52,965 bases of DNA from Flavobacterium psychrophilum (GCA_003243255.1 QFQM01000011.1:1-52965), one strand, 5' to 3'. Shown: positions 26,634-35,600, counted from the first letter of the stretch. Notes: a model not told the origin generated them from the letters alone. Program-made: numbers and translations.

Positions 26634-27296
26634 ATGAAAACAAAAATTACAATGCTGATGCTGCTTTTGTGTGCGGCAATACAGGCGCAGACCGTAAAAG
26701 TGAGCGCTTCTGAACCTGATGCTAATATCATCGTTAACGGGCAACAGGTAGGTGTAGGTACTTATAAACTGAAAATCGATAAGGATGAATGTTATAAAGT
26801 AAAAGTTGAAAAACCGGGCTTCCTTAAATATGAATCGACCGTATGTGGAAAGAAGGCAGGGCCGGAAGCGCCTAAAAGCGTTTACTTCGAAATGAAAAAA
26901 GATGATGCCGAAGAAGCTTCAATCAAAACTGACCATGCAAATGTTGACTTCGCTATTGAAGTGAATAAAGACCTGAACATAAATGACGCATGGAAGCTTA
27001 CTTCGCAAATTGTTACCGATTATTTTGATGCTATTGAAGTAAGTGACAAAGAGACTTCATACCTGCGCACTGCATGGAGCGTGCAGTCTTTCCAGCAAAA
27101 TACGATCAGGACGCGCCTTATTATTAAACTATCCAAATCTGAACCACTGACATTTAAGGTGAAACTGGTAAGTGAGTCATCTGGCGCGAGCGGTACCAGC
27201 GTAAAGGCTGATGAGCAGTTTCACGACTGGGACAGGGTGTTGCGCAAATACCAGAATGTAATATCTGATTTTTCAACACGCCTTGCTAAAAAATAA
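26634..27296 (+). CDS. Exported protein with PEGA-like N-terminal domain
   Basis: A 220-residue protein with a signal peptide (MKTKITMLMLLLCAAIQAQ). Residues about 20-75 (SASEPDANIIVNGQQVGVGTYKLKI then VEKPGFLKYES) have the strand pattern of PEGA domains, small beta modules found on exported and surface proteins. The remaining 140 residues form an unrecognised alpha/beta domain with DAWKLTSQIVTDYFDAIEV and TIRTRLIIKLSKSEP. The location is probably periplasmic or outer-membrane associated. It has its own downstream terminator at 27369-27395 and a dyad upstream shared with the following gene. The function is unknown. Confidence 0.7.
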   Translation: MKTKITMLMLLLCAAIQAQTVKVSASEPDANIIVNGQQVGVGTYKLKIDKDECYKVKVEKPGFLKYESTVCGKKAGPEAPKSVYFEMKKDDAEEASIKTDHANVDFAIEVNKDLNINDAWKLTSQIVTDYFDAIEVSDKETSYLRTAWSVQSFQQNTIRTRLIIKLSKSEPLTFKVKLVSESSGASGTSVKADEQFHDWDRVLRKYQNVISDFSTRLAKK

Positions 27297-27368
27297 ATTA
27301 TTAAAACATGGTTATTTTATGATAGGTGCCTTTGCTGTCAGGCAGGAATGGCACTGGTAATTATGTGG

Positions 27369-27395
27369 AGCCCCGGAAATCACCGGGGCTTTTTT
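27369..27395 (+). terminator. Terminator after PEGA-like gene
   Basis: An 8-bp perfect stem (AGCCCCGG / CCGGGGCT) with a 6-base loop and T6. Confidence 0.9.
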
Positions 27396-27490
27396 ATTGT
27401 GAGAATAGTTTAGAAAAAACAGGTAAAAACACCTATACCAGCAATTTAATTTATTATGAGATTTGTATCCACACGTAAATTATAATTGTT

Positions 27491-28000
27491 ATGACACCGG
27501 AACAGGTAATAGAAAAAATTTTATTGGGAGGGCTGTTAGGCCTGCTTGGCCAGGGTATAAGAATGGCAATAGGTTTAAAGAAATTGTCGGATACCAATGC
27601 TCAAAGGGATTCTAAGGAAGAACTTAATACTGGCCGTTTAATGGTGAGCCTTTTTATCGGTTTTGTAGCAGGTGCTTTATATGTTTTGGTTAATGGTTTC
27701 TCGAATCAGCCGGATGTAGAGAATGGCGAATATATAGGTAACCAGTTTGTGTTTACAGTAATAGCTGCCGGTTATGCAGGAAGCGATTTTATTGAAGGCC
27801 TTTTCAATACTTATATGGCTAAAATGCCAACTGCCGGTTCAGGTAATACAGGTACAACTGTTACAGGAACAAATCCGGTAGTTGTTGCGCCTGCAAATAC
27901 AGCCGATACTGCTGTCGTGGTCAATCAGCCACCTGCTGATACACCACCACCTGCGGGCAATCCCCAGAACGATTCAGGCATAGTAGCCAACCCTGCGTAA
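27491..28000 (+). CDS. Small membrane protein with Pro/Thr-rich tail (unknown)
   Basis: A 169-residue protein. Hydrophobic segments are visible at about 10-28 (LLGGLLGLLGQGIRMAIGL), 52-72 and 85-105. They are followed by a low-complexity tail from residue 115 rich in Thr, Pro, Ala and Asn. The first segment with a Gly-rich pattern could sit flat at the membrane. No family is recognised. The upstream region has an AGGTAAAAACACCT element resembling that of the preceding gene, so both may answer to one regulator. A strong bidirectional terminator follows. Confidence 0.65.
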   Translation: MTPEQVIEKILLGGLLGLLGQGIRMAIGLKKLSDTNAQRDSKEELNTGRLMVSLFIGFVAGALYVLVNGFSNQPDVENGEYIGNQFVFTVIAAGYAGSDFIEGLFNTYMAKMPTAGSGNTGTTVTGTNPVVVAPANTADTAVVVNQPPADTPPPAGNPQNDSGIVANPA

Positions 28001-28007
28001 AAGTAAA

Positions 28008-28037
28008 AACCCCGAAGTATATCTTCGGGGTTCTTTT
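28008..28037. terminator. Bidirectional terminator between 27491 gene and M3 peptidase gene
   Basis: A 10-bp perfect stem (AACCCCGAAG / CTTCGGGGTT), loop TATAT, with A-rich and T-rich flanks. Confidence 0.9.
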
Positions 28038-28064
28038 TATCTGGTAATCGAATGATCTAAAAAT

Positions 28065-30092
28065 CTATAATAGTCCTGCTCTTTTTAATAGTGCTTCCGG
28101 CCTTGGTTCATGCCCGCGGAAGCGTTTGTATAATATCATAGGATGTTCTGTCCCTCCTTTAGAAAGCACATTATCTTTGAATTTATTGGCGGTTTCCCTG
28201 TCAAAGATGCCTTTTTCCTGAAAGTATTCAAAAGCATCAGCGTCCAGTACTTCAGCCCATTTATAACTATAATAGCCCGATGAATAGCCTCCTTGGAAAA
28301 TATGAGAGAAAGCTGTACTCATAGCATTTTCTTTTACATCAGGATAAAGTTGTGTTGGTGCAAATTGCTCCGATTCAAAAGCTTTTAAGTCGGTAATGCT
28401 GCTTGGGTCGGCACTATGCCATCCCATATCCAATAGTCCGAAACTCAATTGGCGCATGGTAGCCATTCCTTCCTGGAAGCTTGCGCTCTCTTTTATCTTA
28501 TTGATATACTCCATTGGAATAACTTCGCCTGTCTGGTAATGATGAGCAAATAGCGCAAGTGCTTCGGGCTCATAACACCAGTTTTCCATCACCTGGCTAG
28601 GTAGTTCTACAAAGTCCCAGTATACGCTGGTACCGCTAAGGCTAGGGTAGATGGTGTCTGCAAGCATGCCGTGTAGCGCATGTCCAAATTCATGGAACAA
28701 TGTGGTTACTTCGTTAAAAGTAAGTAATGATGGTTTAGTCTCAGTTGGTTTTGTAAAGTTGCAGACAATCGACACATGAGGCCTTTCGTTTGTACCGTCT
28801 TTTACATATTGCGATTTGAACGATGTCATCCATGCACCGTTGCGTTTCCCTTTACGCGGGAAGAAATCTGCATAGAAAATAGCAACTAGATTGCCATTCT
28901 CATCTTTTACTTCATATGTGGTAACATCTTTATGGTATTTGTCGATGTCCTGAACCTCTTCAAACTTCAGTCCGTATAGTTTGCCGGCGATTGTAAAAGC
29001 ACCACTAAGTACATTTTCCAGTTTAAAATACGGTTTCAGTTTTTCATCATCAAGGTTGAAAAGTTTCTGTTTCAGTTTTTCAGAATAATAGGCGCCATCC
29101 CATTTTTCTAAATGATCAATTCCATCTGTTTCTTTGGCAAAAGCCGAAAGCTCTGCAAATTCTTTTTTAGCAGCAGGCTTAGCTTTAGCCAACAGGTCAT
29201 TCAGGAACGATTTTACCTTTTCCGGACTCTCAGCCATACGTTCTTCCAGTACAAAATTGGCGTGAGAGGCATAGCCTAACAACTGAGCACGTTCATAACG
29301 TAATTTCGCTATTTTTAAAACAATTTCCTGATTGTCAAATTCATTATTCTGGAAACCTTTGGCGCCAAAGGCAATTGCCAGCTCTTTACGCAATTCGCGA
29401 TTATCAGCATAGGTCATAAACGGAACATAACTCGGATAGTCAAGTGTAAATACCCAGCCTTCTTTTTCCAGCGTCATGGCCAGTTCTCTTGCTGCTTCTA
29501 TAGTGCCTTCAGGTAATCCTGAAAGATCCGCTTCGTTGGTTATATGTAATTGGTAAGCATTAGTTTCAGCCAATACATTTTCCCCAAACTGAAGGCTTAA
29601 CTTAGAAAGCTCCATGTCTATCTCGCGAAGCTTGTTCTTTTTGTCTTCTGGCAGGTTGGCTCCGTTACGGGCAAAGCTTTTATATTGTTTGTCAAGAAGG
29701 GTCTTTTGCTCCTCGGTAAGGTTCAGATTGTCTTTTTGGTTGTAAACCGCTTTTACACGTTCAAAAAGTGCAGTATTCAGTCTTACGTCATTACCGAATT
29801 CTGATAGCAGGGGAGAAACCTCCATAGCAATCTTTTGTATCTCATCATTGGTTTCTGCCGAATGCAGATTGAAGAATATGCTCGATGCTCGTTCTAAGAT
29901 CTCGCCACCAAAGGTCATGGTTTCGATAGTATTTTCAAAAGTAGCCGCTTCGGGATTCGCAACTATCGCATCAATTTCTTTTCGTGCTGCATCAATACCT
30001 TCCTTTATAGCAGTTAAAAAGTCTTCATTCTTTATGCTGCTGAAAGGTGCAGTATCGTGTTTTGTCGTGAATTTTTTAGTAAGTACGTTCAT
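28065..30092 (-). CDS. M3 family metallopeptidase (oligopeptidase A / Dcp type)
   Basis: A 675-residue zinc peptidase that cleaves short peptides. The HEFGHALHGML motif holds the HExxH zinc site (about residue 460), and the third ligand Glu lies in the following helix (WDFVELPSQVMENW). There is no signal peptide, so cytoplasmic action is likely. This N-terminus (MNVLTKKFTTKHDTAPFSSIK; landmark DTAPFS) is typical of the family and supports ATG 30092; an ATG nine bases earlier is also possible. It is encoded downstream of purE but separated by a terminator, so it is probably transcribed alone. Dipeptidyl carboxypeptidase versus oligopeptidase activity cannot be separated by eye. Confidence 0.92.
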   Translation of the reverse strand: MNVLTKKFTTKHDTAPFSSIKNEDFLTAIKEGIDAARKEIDAIVANPEAATFENTIETMTFGGEILERASSIFFNLHSAETNDEIQKIAMEVSPLLSEFGNDVRLNTALFERVKAVYNQKDNLNLTEEQKTLLDKQYKSFARNGANLPEDKKNKLREIDMELSKLSLQFGENVLAETNAYQLHITNEADLSGLPEGTIEAARELAMTLEKEGWVFTLDYPSYVPFMTYADNRELRKELAIAFGAKGFQNNEFDNQEIVLKIAKLRYERAQLLGYASHANFVLEERMAESPEKVKSFLNDLLAKAKPAAKKEFAELSAFAKETDGIDHLEKWDGAYYSEKLKQKLFNLDDEKLKPYFKLENVLSGAFTIAGKLYGLKFEEVQDIDKYHKDVTTYEVKDENGNLVAIFYADFFPRKGKRNGAWMTSFKSQYVKDGTNERPHVSIVCNFTKPTETKPSLLTFNEVTTLFHEFGHALHGMLADTIYPSLSGTSVYWDFVELPSQVMENWCYEPEALALFAHHYQTGEVIPMEYINKIKESASFQEGMATMRQLSFGLLDMGWHSADPSSITDLKAFESEQFAPTQLYPDVKENAMSTAFSHIFQGGYSSGYYSYKWAEVLDADAFEYFQEKGIFDRETANKFKDNVLSKGGTEHPMILYKRFRGHEPRPEALLKRAGLL

Positions 30093-30107
30093 TTTTATCA
30101 TCAATTA

Positions 30108-30156
30108 AAAATGCCCTGAAGATGCTCTGGTTTTGAAAGCACCGTCAAGGCATTTT
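30108..30156 (-). terminator. Terminator of purKE
   Basis: Arms AAAATGCCCTGA and TCAAGGCATTTT pair at 11 of 12 positions around a 25-base loop, with a T run on the minus strand. It lies 59 bases after the purE stop. Confidence 0.65.
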
Positions 30157-30214
30157 ATATAATATTGTTTTATTTATTTGGTTCGTGCATCATAGCATTA
30201 CCAAAGTTACAAAA

Positions 30215-30703
30215 CTATTTTCTATTCTTCAATTCTTCTGAAGCCTTGTTTACCGCTTCTTTAAGGCTTAATTTATAAGCAATCATTTTTGCCTGTACAA
30301 GTTTGTCGTGGCTGCCTAATATCTGTGCGGCAAGTATACCCGCATTCTTAGCTCCGTTAAGGGCAACAGTAGCTACAGGTACTCCGCCCGGCATCTGAAG
30401 GATAGAAAGTACGCTATCCCATCCGTCAATAGAGTTGCTTGATTTTACAGGTACGCCTATTACAGGAAGCGGACTCATGCTTGCTACCATTCCCGGTAGG
30501 TGCGCTGCTCCACCGGCACCGGCAATGATTACATTTACGCCGCGTGTATGTGCTGTAGTGCTGTATTCAAAAAGTTTCTCAGGGGTGCGGTGTGCCGAAA
30601 CGATATCTACTTCTGTTTCGATTCCAAATTCTTTTAATATATCAATGGCATCCTGCATTACCGGCATATCCGATATAGAGCCCATTATAATTCCTACTTT
30701 CAT
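30215..30703 (-). CDS. purE: N5-carboxyaminoimidazole ribonucleotide mutase
   Basis: A 162-residue class I PurE that converts N5-CAIR to CAIR in de novo purine synthesis. Diagnostic motifs are [10 protein letters not shown] (residues 8-17), [12 protein letters not shown] with the catalytic His (about 40-51), and [16 protein letters not shown] (about 65-80). Length and motifs are fully typical. It follows purK on the same strand with 42 bases between them, and the two enzymes act in sequence, so they form a two-gene operon ending in the hairpin at 30108-30156. Confidence 0.96.
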   Translation of the reverse strand: MKVGIIMGSISDMPVMQDAIDILKEFGIETEVDIVSAHRTPEKLFEYSTTAHTRGVNVIIAGAGGAAHLPGMVASMSPLPVIGVPVKSSNSIDGWDSVLSILQMPGGVPVATVALNGAKNAGILAAQILGSHDKLVQAKMIAYKLSLKEAVNKASEELKNRK

Positions 30704-30726
30704 TTCTATTGTTGTTAATTGAGGTT

Positions 30727-30762
30727 GTCAGTTGTCTCTCTTTGATTACTGAACACTGATCA
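30727..30762. repeat. CAGT-rich repeat at purK 3' end
   Basis: On the minus strand it reads GTGATCAGTGTTCAGTAATC and then ends with CAACTGACAACC. It shares CAGTGTTCAGT and CAGTAATCA blocks with the repeat at 35543-35596. It supplies the purK stop codon. Confidence 0.5.
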
Positions 30763-31903
30763 CTCTAATACTATTCTTAACTTCAGCTGCTATTCTGCGT
30801 GCTTCGGCAATATCTTCATTTACTATGGTAACATGTCCCATTTTACGGAAAGGCCTTGTTTGTTTCTTTCCATATATATGAGGGGTAACGCCGTCCATTC
30901 CCATTATCTTTTCGATGTTCTCATAAACAACATTTCCTGAAAAACCTTCTGCACCTACAAGGTTAACCATAATGCCGGCAACTTTACTGTCAGTGTTTCC
31001 TAAAGGTAAGTTTAGTATAGCACGGATATGCTGTTCAAATTGTGATGTAAAGCTGGCTTCGATAGAATAGTGGCCGCTGTTATGAGGCCTTGGGGCAACT
31101 TCGTTAACAAGAACTTCATCGTCATTGGTCTGGAACATTTCTACAGCTAATAACCCAACATGGTTAAAGTGCTCAGATACTTTCAGTGCAATAGCACGTG
31201 CTTTATTGGCAACAGCCTCGTCTATACGTGCCGGGCATATTACATATTCTACCTGGTTTGCTTCAGGGTGGAATTCCATTTCAACAACCGGGTAGGTTTT
31301 TATCTCACCAGAAGGATTTCTGGCGACAATAACCGCAAGTTCATTTTTGAAAGGTATCATAACCTCAGCAATGCATTGAACATTCGGCATTCCGTTAAAG
31401 CTTTCTGCCGAACGTATTACTTTTACGCCATTACCGTCATAACCGCCTTCAGTGCTTTTCCAGATAAAAGGGTATGAGAATTCATTGTTGGCAACAGCCT
31501 CTTTTAGCGCATCAAGATTGTCAAATCTTTTATACTCGGCTGTTGGTATGTTATGTTGTGCATAAAAATCTTTTTGTATCCCTTTATTCTGAATAAGATT
31601 AAGGGTTTTTGGTGAAGGATATACCTTAACACCTTCAGCTTCCAGTTTTTCAAGTGCCTGAATATTTACAAGCTCAATTTCAAAAGTCAGGACATCAACC
31701 TGTTTTCCAAAGTTATATACGGTGTCAAAATCCATAAGGTCACCCTTAAAGAATTTGTTGCTGCCTATTTTGCAGGGAGCATCGTCACTTGGGTCCAGTA
31801 CATATGTTTGAATGTCAAATTTACGGGTGTCGGTCAGCATCATTTTGCCTAGCTGTCCGCCGCCTAAAATACCTAACTTGAAATCAGAAGAAAAATAATT
31901 CAT
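30746..31903 (-). CDS. purK: N5-carboxyaminoimidazole ribonucleotide synthase
   Basis: A 385-residue ATP-grasp enzyme that carboxylates AIR to N5-CAIR using ATP and bicarbonate. The N-terminus LGILGGGQLGKMM (about 11-23), KSTEGGYDGNG (about 150-160) and VNEVAPRPHNSGHYSIEA (about 268-285) are PurK signatures. It is the first gene of the purKE operon. The last codons (VISVQ) and the TAA stop fall inside a CAGT-rich repeat of the type also found after three other genes in this window, so the extreme C-terminus may have been shaped by that repeat. Confidence 0.96.
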   Translation of the reverse strand: MNYFSSDFKLGILGGGQLGKMMLTDTRKFDIQTYVLDPSDDAPCKIGSNKFFKGDLMDFDTVYNFGKQVDVLTFEIELVNIQALEKLEAEGVKVYPSPKTLNLIQNKGIQKDFYAQHNIPTAEYKRFDNLDALKEAVANNEFSYPFIWKSTEGGYDGNGVKVIRSAESFNGMPNVQCIAEVMIPFKNELAVIVARNPSGEIKTYPVVEMEFHPEANQVEYVICPARIDEAVANKARAIALKVSEHFNHVGLLAVEMFQTNDDEVLVNEVAPRPHNSGHYSIEASFTSQFEQHIRAILNLPLGNTDSKVAGIMVNLVGAEGFSGNVVYENIEKIMGMDGVTPHIYGKKQTRPFRKMGHVTIVNEDIAEARRIAAEVKNSIRVISVQ

Positions 31904-31940
31904 TTATCAGCTTTTATTTTGCAAGTGCAAAGATACTTAA

Positions 31941-32507
31941 TTATTCTGTTTTTTGTGACCTGTATTTCAGGAACACCGCTCCGGATGGTGAGGTCTTTGA
32001 GTCAAATAGTTCCATGTCATTTATCTCAGTGCCTTCAGGAATGAATTTCTTTCCTTTTCCAAGAAATGCAGGTACTATAACAATCCAGTATTCGTCTACC
32101 AGTTTTTCTTCGGTTAATCTCTTTACAAGTGATAAACTTCCCCAGACGATGAGATCTTTGCCTTCCTGTTTGCGAAGTTCGCGAATGCCATCAGCAACAT
32201 CGTCTCGGCGGATAGTGGCCGGATGCCAATCGGGCTCTTTTATCGTTTTAGAAAAAACAATCTTATGCAGGGCATTGAGTTTAGGTGCTATAGGTTCCTG
32301 TTCAGTATCTGCGGTTGGCCAGAATTCGCTAAACATTTTATAGGTTTTTGCACCCAGGATAGCCGCGTCTATCCTGGCAAACAAAGCAAGTTGCTCTTCG
32401 TTAAATCCTTCGTTGTACTTAGGGTCTTCAAAGAATTTTGTTGTGCCGTCCCTGTCAGAAGCAAAGCCGTCAAGAGATATCCATTCCTGTACAATTACTT
32501 TTCTCAT
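31941..32507 (-). CDS. Dihydrofolate reductase family protein (RibD C-terminal-like)
   Basis: A 188-residue protein of the RibD_C/DHFR-like fold, NADPH-binding in characterised members. The N-terminus RKVIVQEWISLDGFASDRDG is characteristic (landmark SLDGFA), followed by DAAILGAKTYKMFSEFWP and LIVWGSLSLVKRL near the C-terminus. Stand-alone members of this kind are seldom assigned a substrate and are unlikely to be the true folate enzyme. ATG 32507 is chosen over a longer frame because it begins the conserved strand. It is encoded upstream of purK with 37 bases between, on the same strand, so co-transcription with purKE is possible. Confidence 0.83.
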   Translation of the reverse strand: MRKVIVQEWISLDGFASDRDGTTKFFEDPKYNEGFNEEQLALFARIDAAILGAKTYKMFSEFWPTADTEQEPIAPKLNALHKIVFSKTIKEPDWHPATIRRDDVADGIRELRKQEGKDLIVWGSLSLVKRLTEEKLVDEYWIVIVPAFLGKGKKFIPEGTEINDMELFDSKTSPSGAVFLKYRSQKTE

Positions 32508-32674
32508 AATGTTTATAATTATGGTTATTGTAAAATTAGTAACGATGCATTTTTTGGAAGCCAATTTTTTGTGAAATAAGATGTTCTGTATTACTTCTGT
32601 AGTCTTTTTACCTTAATTTTAGCATTTGGCCTGCCAATCAGTGTAAATTATATTCGTATTTTAGAGGTTCACAA

Positions 32675-32694
32675 AATCTGCCCCCTTTAGCAGA
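32675..32694. promoter_or_regulatory. Dyad upstream of GH130 gene
   Basis: ATCTGC-N8-GCAGAT, 16 bases before the GH130 ATG. It could be an operator or an RNA hairpin near the start; no promoter box is clear. Confidence 0.3.
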
Positions 32695-32710
32695 TATAAA
32701 TATTATCCTT

Positions 32711-34174
32711 ATGAGACTGACGATTGAAAGGAAGCCCGTAAAGGTGTCGCCGGATGCCACTCGCGTTATCGCCCGTTATTTTTTTAATGGGGAAGAACGT
32801 GCCGTAGAGCTTATACGTAAAATCCTTGCGCTTGATAAAGAAGAAGTGTTTTCACTCACTTCACCGCTATTGCAGGATTTTTCCAAAAGGCACCGTAATA
32901 TTACACGAAAGCTGCTGCGCAACTGTGAGCGTGTAAAAAAATACATCATTACAGCAGGCGGAGATTATGAAAAAATGGATGAGTACTGCAAGCTTCTTAT
33001 CGGTTCTTATTTTACCCATGAGTATTCTATTGAATCAGCGGCATTTTTTAATCCGTCTATAGTCCCTGATCCGGATCAGACCAATCTTGAGGAAGGTCAG
33101 CTGCGCGTTATCATTAGCTTTAGGGCTGTGGGTGAAGGGCACGTTTCGTCGGTGGCTTTCCGCAGGGCACTCATCGATAGGAATAATGATATTACAGTGA
33201 TCCCTGCCAGCAATTATATCGATGAGGCCGAGAAAATTCATAATGTAATATATCAGAAACGCCTATTCCTGAAGAAAGCGCAGGAAGCGGATATAAATGA
33301 AGAGTTTCTTAATGAGGTTACCGAAAAGCTTGGTGACAGATTTGATTATGAAGCACTGAAAAGTCTTGTAGCTGAAGCCAAGTCAAAAACATCAGATTCC
33401 AGGACGATAAAGCAATATAATTCAGTATTGGCATTGTCAGACAGTTACAGGAGAATCTCTTTTTCTAAAGATACCGATATAAGTGACAGGGTTATTTTTC
33501 CGATATCCGACTTTGAAAGCAAAGGTATTGAAGATGCCCGCTTTGTTAAGTTTACCGATGATAGTGGCCGTGTGTTTTATTATGCTACCTATACGGCTTA
33601 TGATGGGGTGCACATCATGCCCAAACTTTTAAAGACAACCGATTTTTATGAGTTCAAGACCAGTCCACTTAACGGAGCCGGGGCAAAAAACAAAAACCTG
33701 GCATTATTTCCAAGGAAAATAAACGGTAAGTATGCCATGCTCTCGCGTATTGATGGGTGGAACAACTACCTGATGTATAGCGATAACATTAACGAATGGG
33801 AAGACCCTATAAAAATACAAGAGCCTAAATATCCGTGGGAGTTTGTTCAGTTGGGTAACTGTGGCTCGCCTATTGAAACCGAAGCCGGCTGGCTCGTGCT
33901 TACCCATGCCGTAGGTTCAATGCGCAGGTATAGCATCGCAGTGACCTTGCTTGATATCGATGATCCGTCTATCGAAATTGGCCGCCTTAAAGATCCGCTT
34001 ATTGTGCCTAATCCTGACGAGCGTGAGGGTTATGTGCCTAATGTAGTATATTCTTGTGGGGGAATTATCCATAACGGCGAACTTATAATTCCATACGGGC
34101 TGTCAGATCACAGTTCAGGTTTTGCAACGGTAAATCTTGATACGCTTCTGGACAGGCTTAAAAATGGGGGTTGA
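32711..34174 (+). CDS. Glycoside hydrolase family 130 (beta-mannoside phosphorylase-like)
   Basis: A 487-residue protein. The C-terminal 300 residues carry a five-bladed propeller with GIEDARFVKF (about 277, containing the GH130 catalytic Asp), GAGAKNKNLALFPRKI and VYSCGGIIHNGELIIPYG. The N-terminal 130 residues are helical, as in the larger GH130 subgroup. GH130 enzymes split beta-mannosides with phosphate, releasing mannose-1-phosphate, which the manC product in this window could use; that link is inference. There is no signal peptide, so it is cytoplasmic. It is followed after 78 bases by an MFS transporter gene. The stop is TGA, showing that TGA is a normal stop in this genome. Confidence 0.85.
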   Translation: MRLTIERKPVKVSPDATRVIARYFFNGEERAVELIRKILALDKEEVFSLTSPLLQDFSKRHRNITRKLLRNCERVKKYIITAGGDYEKMDEYCKLLIGSYFTHEYSIESAAFFNPSIVPDPDQTNLEEGQLRVIISFRAVGEGHVSSVAFRRALIDRNNDITVIPASNYIDEAEKIHNVIYQKRLFLKKAQEADINEEFLNEVTEKLGDRFDYEALKSLVAEAKSKTSDSRTIKQYNSVLALSDSYRRISFSKDTDISDRVIFPISDFESKGIEDARFVKFTDDSGRVFYYATYTAYDGVHIMPKLLKTTDFYEFKTSPLNGAGAKNKNLALFPRKINGKYAMLSRIDGWNNYLMYSDNINEWEDPIKIQEPKYPWEFVQLGNCGSPIETEAGWLVLTHAVGSMRRYSIAVTLLDIDDPSIEIGRLKDPLIVPNPDEREGYVPNVVYSCGGIIHNGELIIPYGLSDHSSGFATVNLDTLLDRLKNGG

Positions 34175-34208
34175 TAGTTTTCAGTCTCAGTCTCAGTTTT
34201 CAGTCCTG
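34175..34208. repeat. CAGT-rich repeat after GH130 stop
   Basis: Contains TCAGTCTCAGTCTCAG and TTTTCAGTCC in tandem, beginning directly after the TGA. Related to the repeats at 30727-30762 and 35543-35596. Confidence 0.5.
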
Positions 34209-34216
34209 AAATAGAA

Positions 34217-34224
34217 TATCTTTG
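34217..34224 (+). promoter_or_regulatory. -7 box of MFS gene
   Basis: TATCTTTG matches TAnnTTTG and lies 28 bases before the TTG start at 34253, supporting that start. Confidence 0.45.
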
Positions 34225-34252
34225 TGTAAAGTAACCAATAGCATACATTACA

Positions 34253-35536
34253 TTGGAAAATGAATTGCCTGAAGAATCAGGATCCGGATTTTGGGCTAAG
34301 AACCCATCGTTAAAAATAAAAGAATTCCAGTCTTTTCTGAGCATACGTTTTGGGCTCATCTTTGCCCTGAATATGCAGATTACTATAATATACTATTGGG
34401 TTTATCATATTACCAATGATAAGCTTTCTCTGGGTTTGGTTGGTTTGGCTGAAGTAATACCGGCAATTGGCTGTTCGCTTTTTTCGGGACATTTCGTAGA
34501 CCTCAATGAAAAACGGAAGATGGTGCTTTTCTGCGTTGTTTCCTATGCTTTAATTGCGGTGTGCCTTTTTACGCTTACGACTCCTTTTTCGCTTAATGAG
34601 CTAGGCGTAAGCACTACGTTGTATTTTATTTACTTCCTTGTTTTTTGCGGTGGTATTGTTCGCTCGTTTATGGGTGCTTCGGTTTTTTCGTTGTTCGCTT
34701 TGATAGTGCCGAGGAAAAACTATGCCAATGCCACAAGCTGGGGCAGTATGGCCTGGCAAACCGGGTCGATGCTCGGGCCTCTGGCTGCAGGACTCGCGAT
34801 AGCTTTAGACGGTGTGCTCGCAGGAATGTTTACCGTTGTTATTATTTTATTGCTGCTGCTTATTCCGATACTTTCGATAAAAACGAAGCCCATTGTCAAA
34901 AAGGAGAAAGAACCTATGCTGCAAAGCCTTACACAGGGAATTCGTTTTGTGCTAAAGACACCGGCTCTTTTGGGAGCGCAATTGCTTGATATGTTCTCGG
35001 TATTGTTTGGTGGGGCAGTAGCGTTACTGCCTGTATATCAGAAAGAAATATTACACGTAGATGAGGTTGGTTTCGGGCTGTTACGTTCGGCACCCGGAGT
35101 AGGCGCAATGCTTACGCTGGCTATACTGGCCTTTTTGCCGCTTAAAACCTATCCGGGGCGTAAATTGTTTATTGCAGTCACCGGATTTGCGCTTTGTATT
35201 ATTGGTTTCGGATTATCTACCAATTTTATACTCTCTTTTGTGTTCCTGTTGTTTTCCGGAATGTTTGATGCGGTAAGTGTTGTAATCAGAAGTACGATCC
35301 TACAGCTTGTAACGCCAGATCATATGCGCGGTCGCGTTGGAGCTGTAAATACCATATTTGTAAGTTCGTCCAATGAATTAGGCGATTTCGAAAGTGGTGT
35401 AATGGCACACTGGCTCGGTACAGTAAGAGCTGTTGTAACGGGAGGCTGTCTTACGCTTGGCGTAATTGCTATAACCTTCTTTAGCGCGCCGCAGCTAAGA
35501 AGATTCGGTTTTGAAGAGGAAGAGAAGGCGGAGTAA
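34253..35536 (+). CDS. MFS transporter (EntS-like)
   Basis: A 427-residue transporter with about 12 membrane helices. Loop 2-3 has GHFVDLNEKRKMV, the MFS motif A pattern, and its repeat is weaker in the second half. MRGRVGAVNTIFVSSSNELGDFESG near residue 360-385 resembles EntS-type exporters (landmarks RGRVGAV and NELG). TTG 34253 is the start, supported by the TATCTTTG box just upstream; no ATG lies before the first helix. It follows the GH130 gene closely but has its own promoter box. Direction and substrate of transport are unknown. Confidence 0.85.
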   Translation: MENELPEESGSGFWAKNPSLKIKEFQSFLSIRFGLIFALNMQITIIYYWVYHITNDKLSLGLVGLAEVIPAIGCSLFSGHFVDLNEKRKMVLFCVVSYALIAVCLFTLTTPFSLNELGVSTTLYFIYFLVFCGGIVRSFMGASVFSLFALIVPRKNYANATSWGSMAWQTGSMLGPLAAGLAIALDGVLAGMFTVVIILLLLLIPILSIKTKPIVKKEKEPMLQSLTQGIRFVLKTPALLGAQLLDMFSVLFGGAVALLPVYQKEILHVDEVGFGLLRSAPGVGAMLTLAILAFLPLKTYPGRKLFIAVTGFALCIIGFGLSTNFILSFVFLLFSGMFDAVSVVIRSTILQLVTPDHMRGRVGAVNTIFVSSSNELGDFESGVMAHWLGTVRAVVTGGCLTLGVIAITFFSAPQLRRFGFEEEEKAE

Positions 35537-35542
35537 AGTAAG

Positions 35543-35596
35543 CAGTGTTCAGTATTCAGTAATCAGGCTCAATTGCCAACTGAATACTGAACACTG
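35543..35596. repeat. Inverted CAGT repeat between converging genes, probable terminator
   Basis: Two perfect 18-base arms (CAGTGTTCAGTATTCAGT and its complement) are separated by an 18-base loop. It starts six bases after the MFS stop and ends four bases before the symporter stop. There is no strong T tract. Confidence 0.75.
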
Positions 35597-35600
35597 ATAA

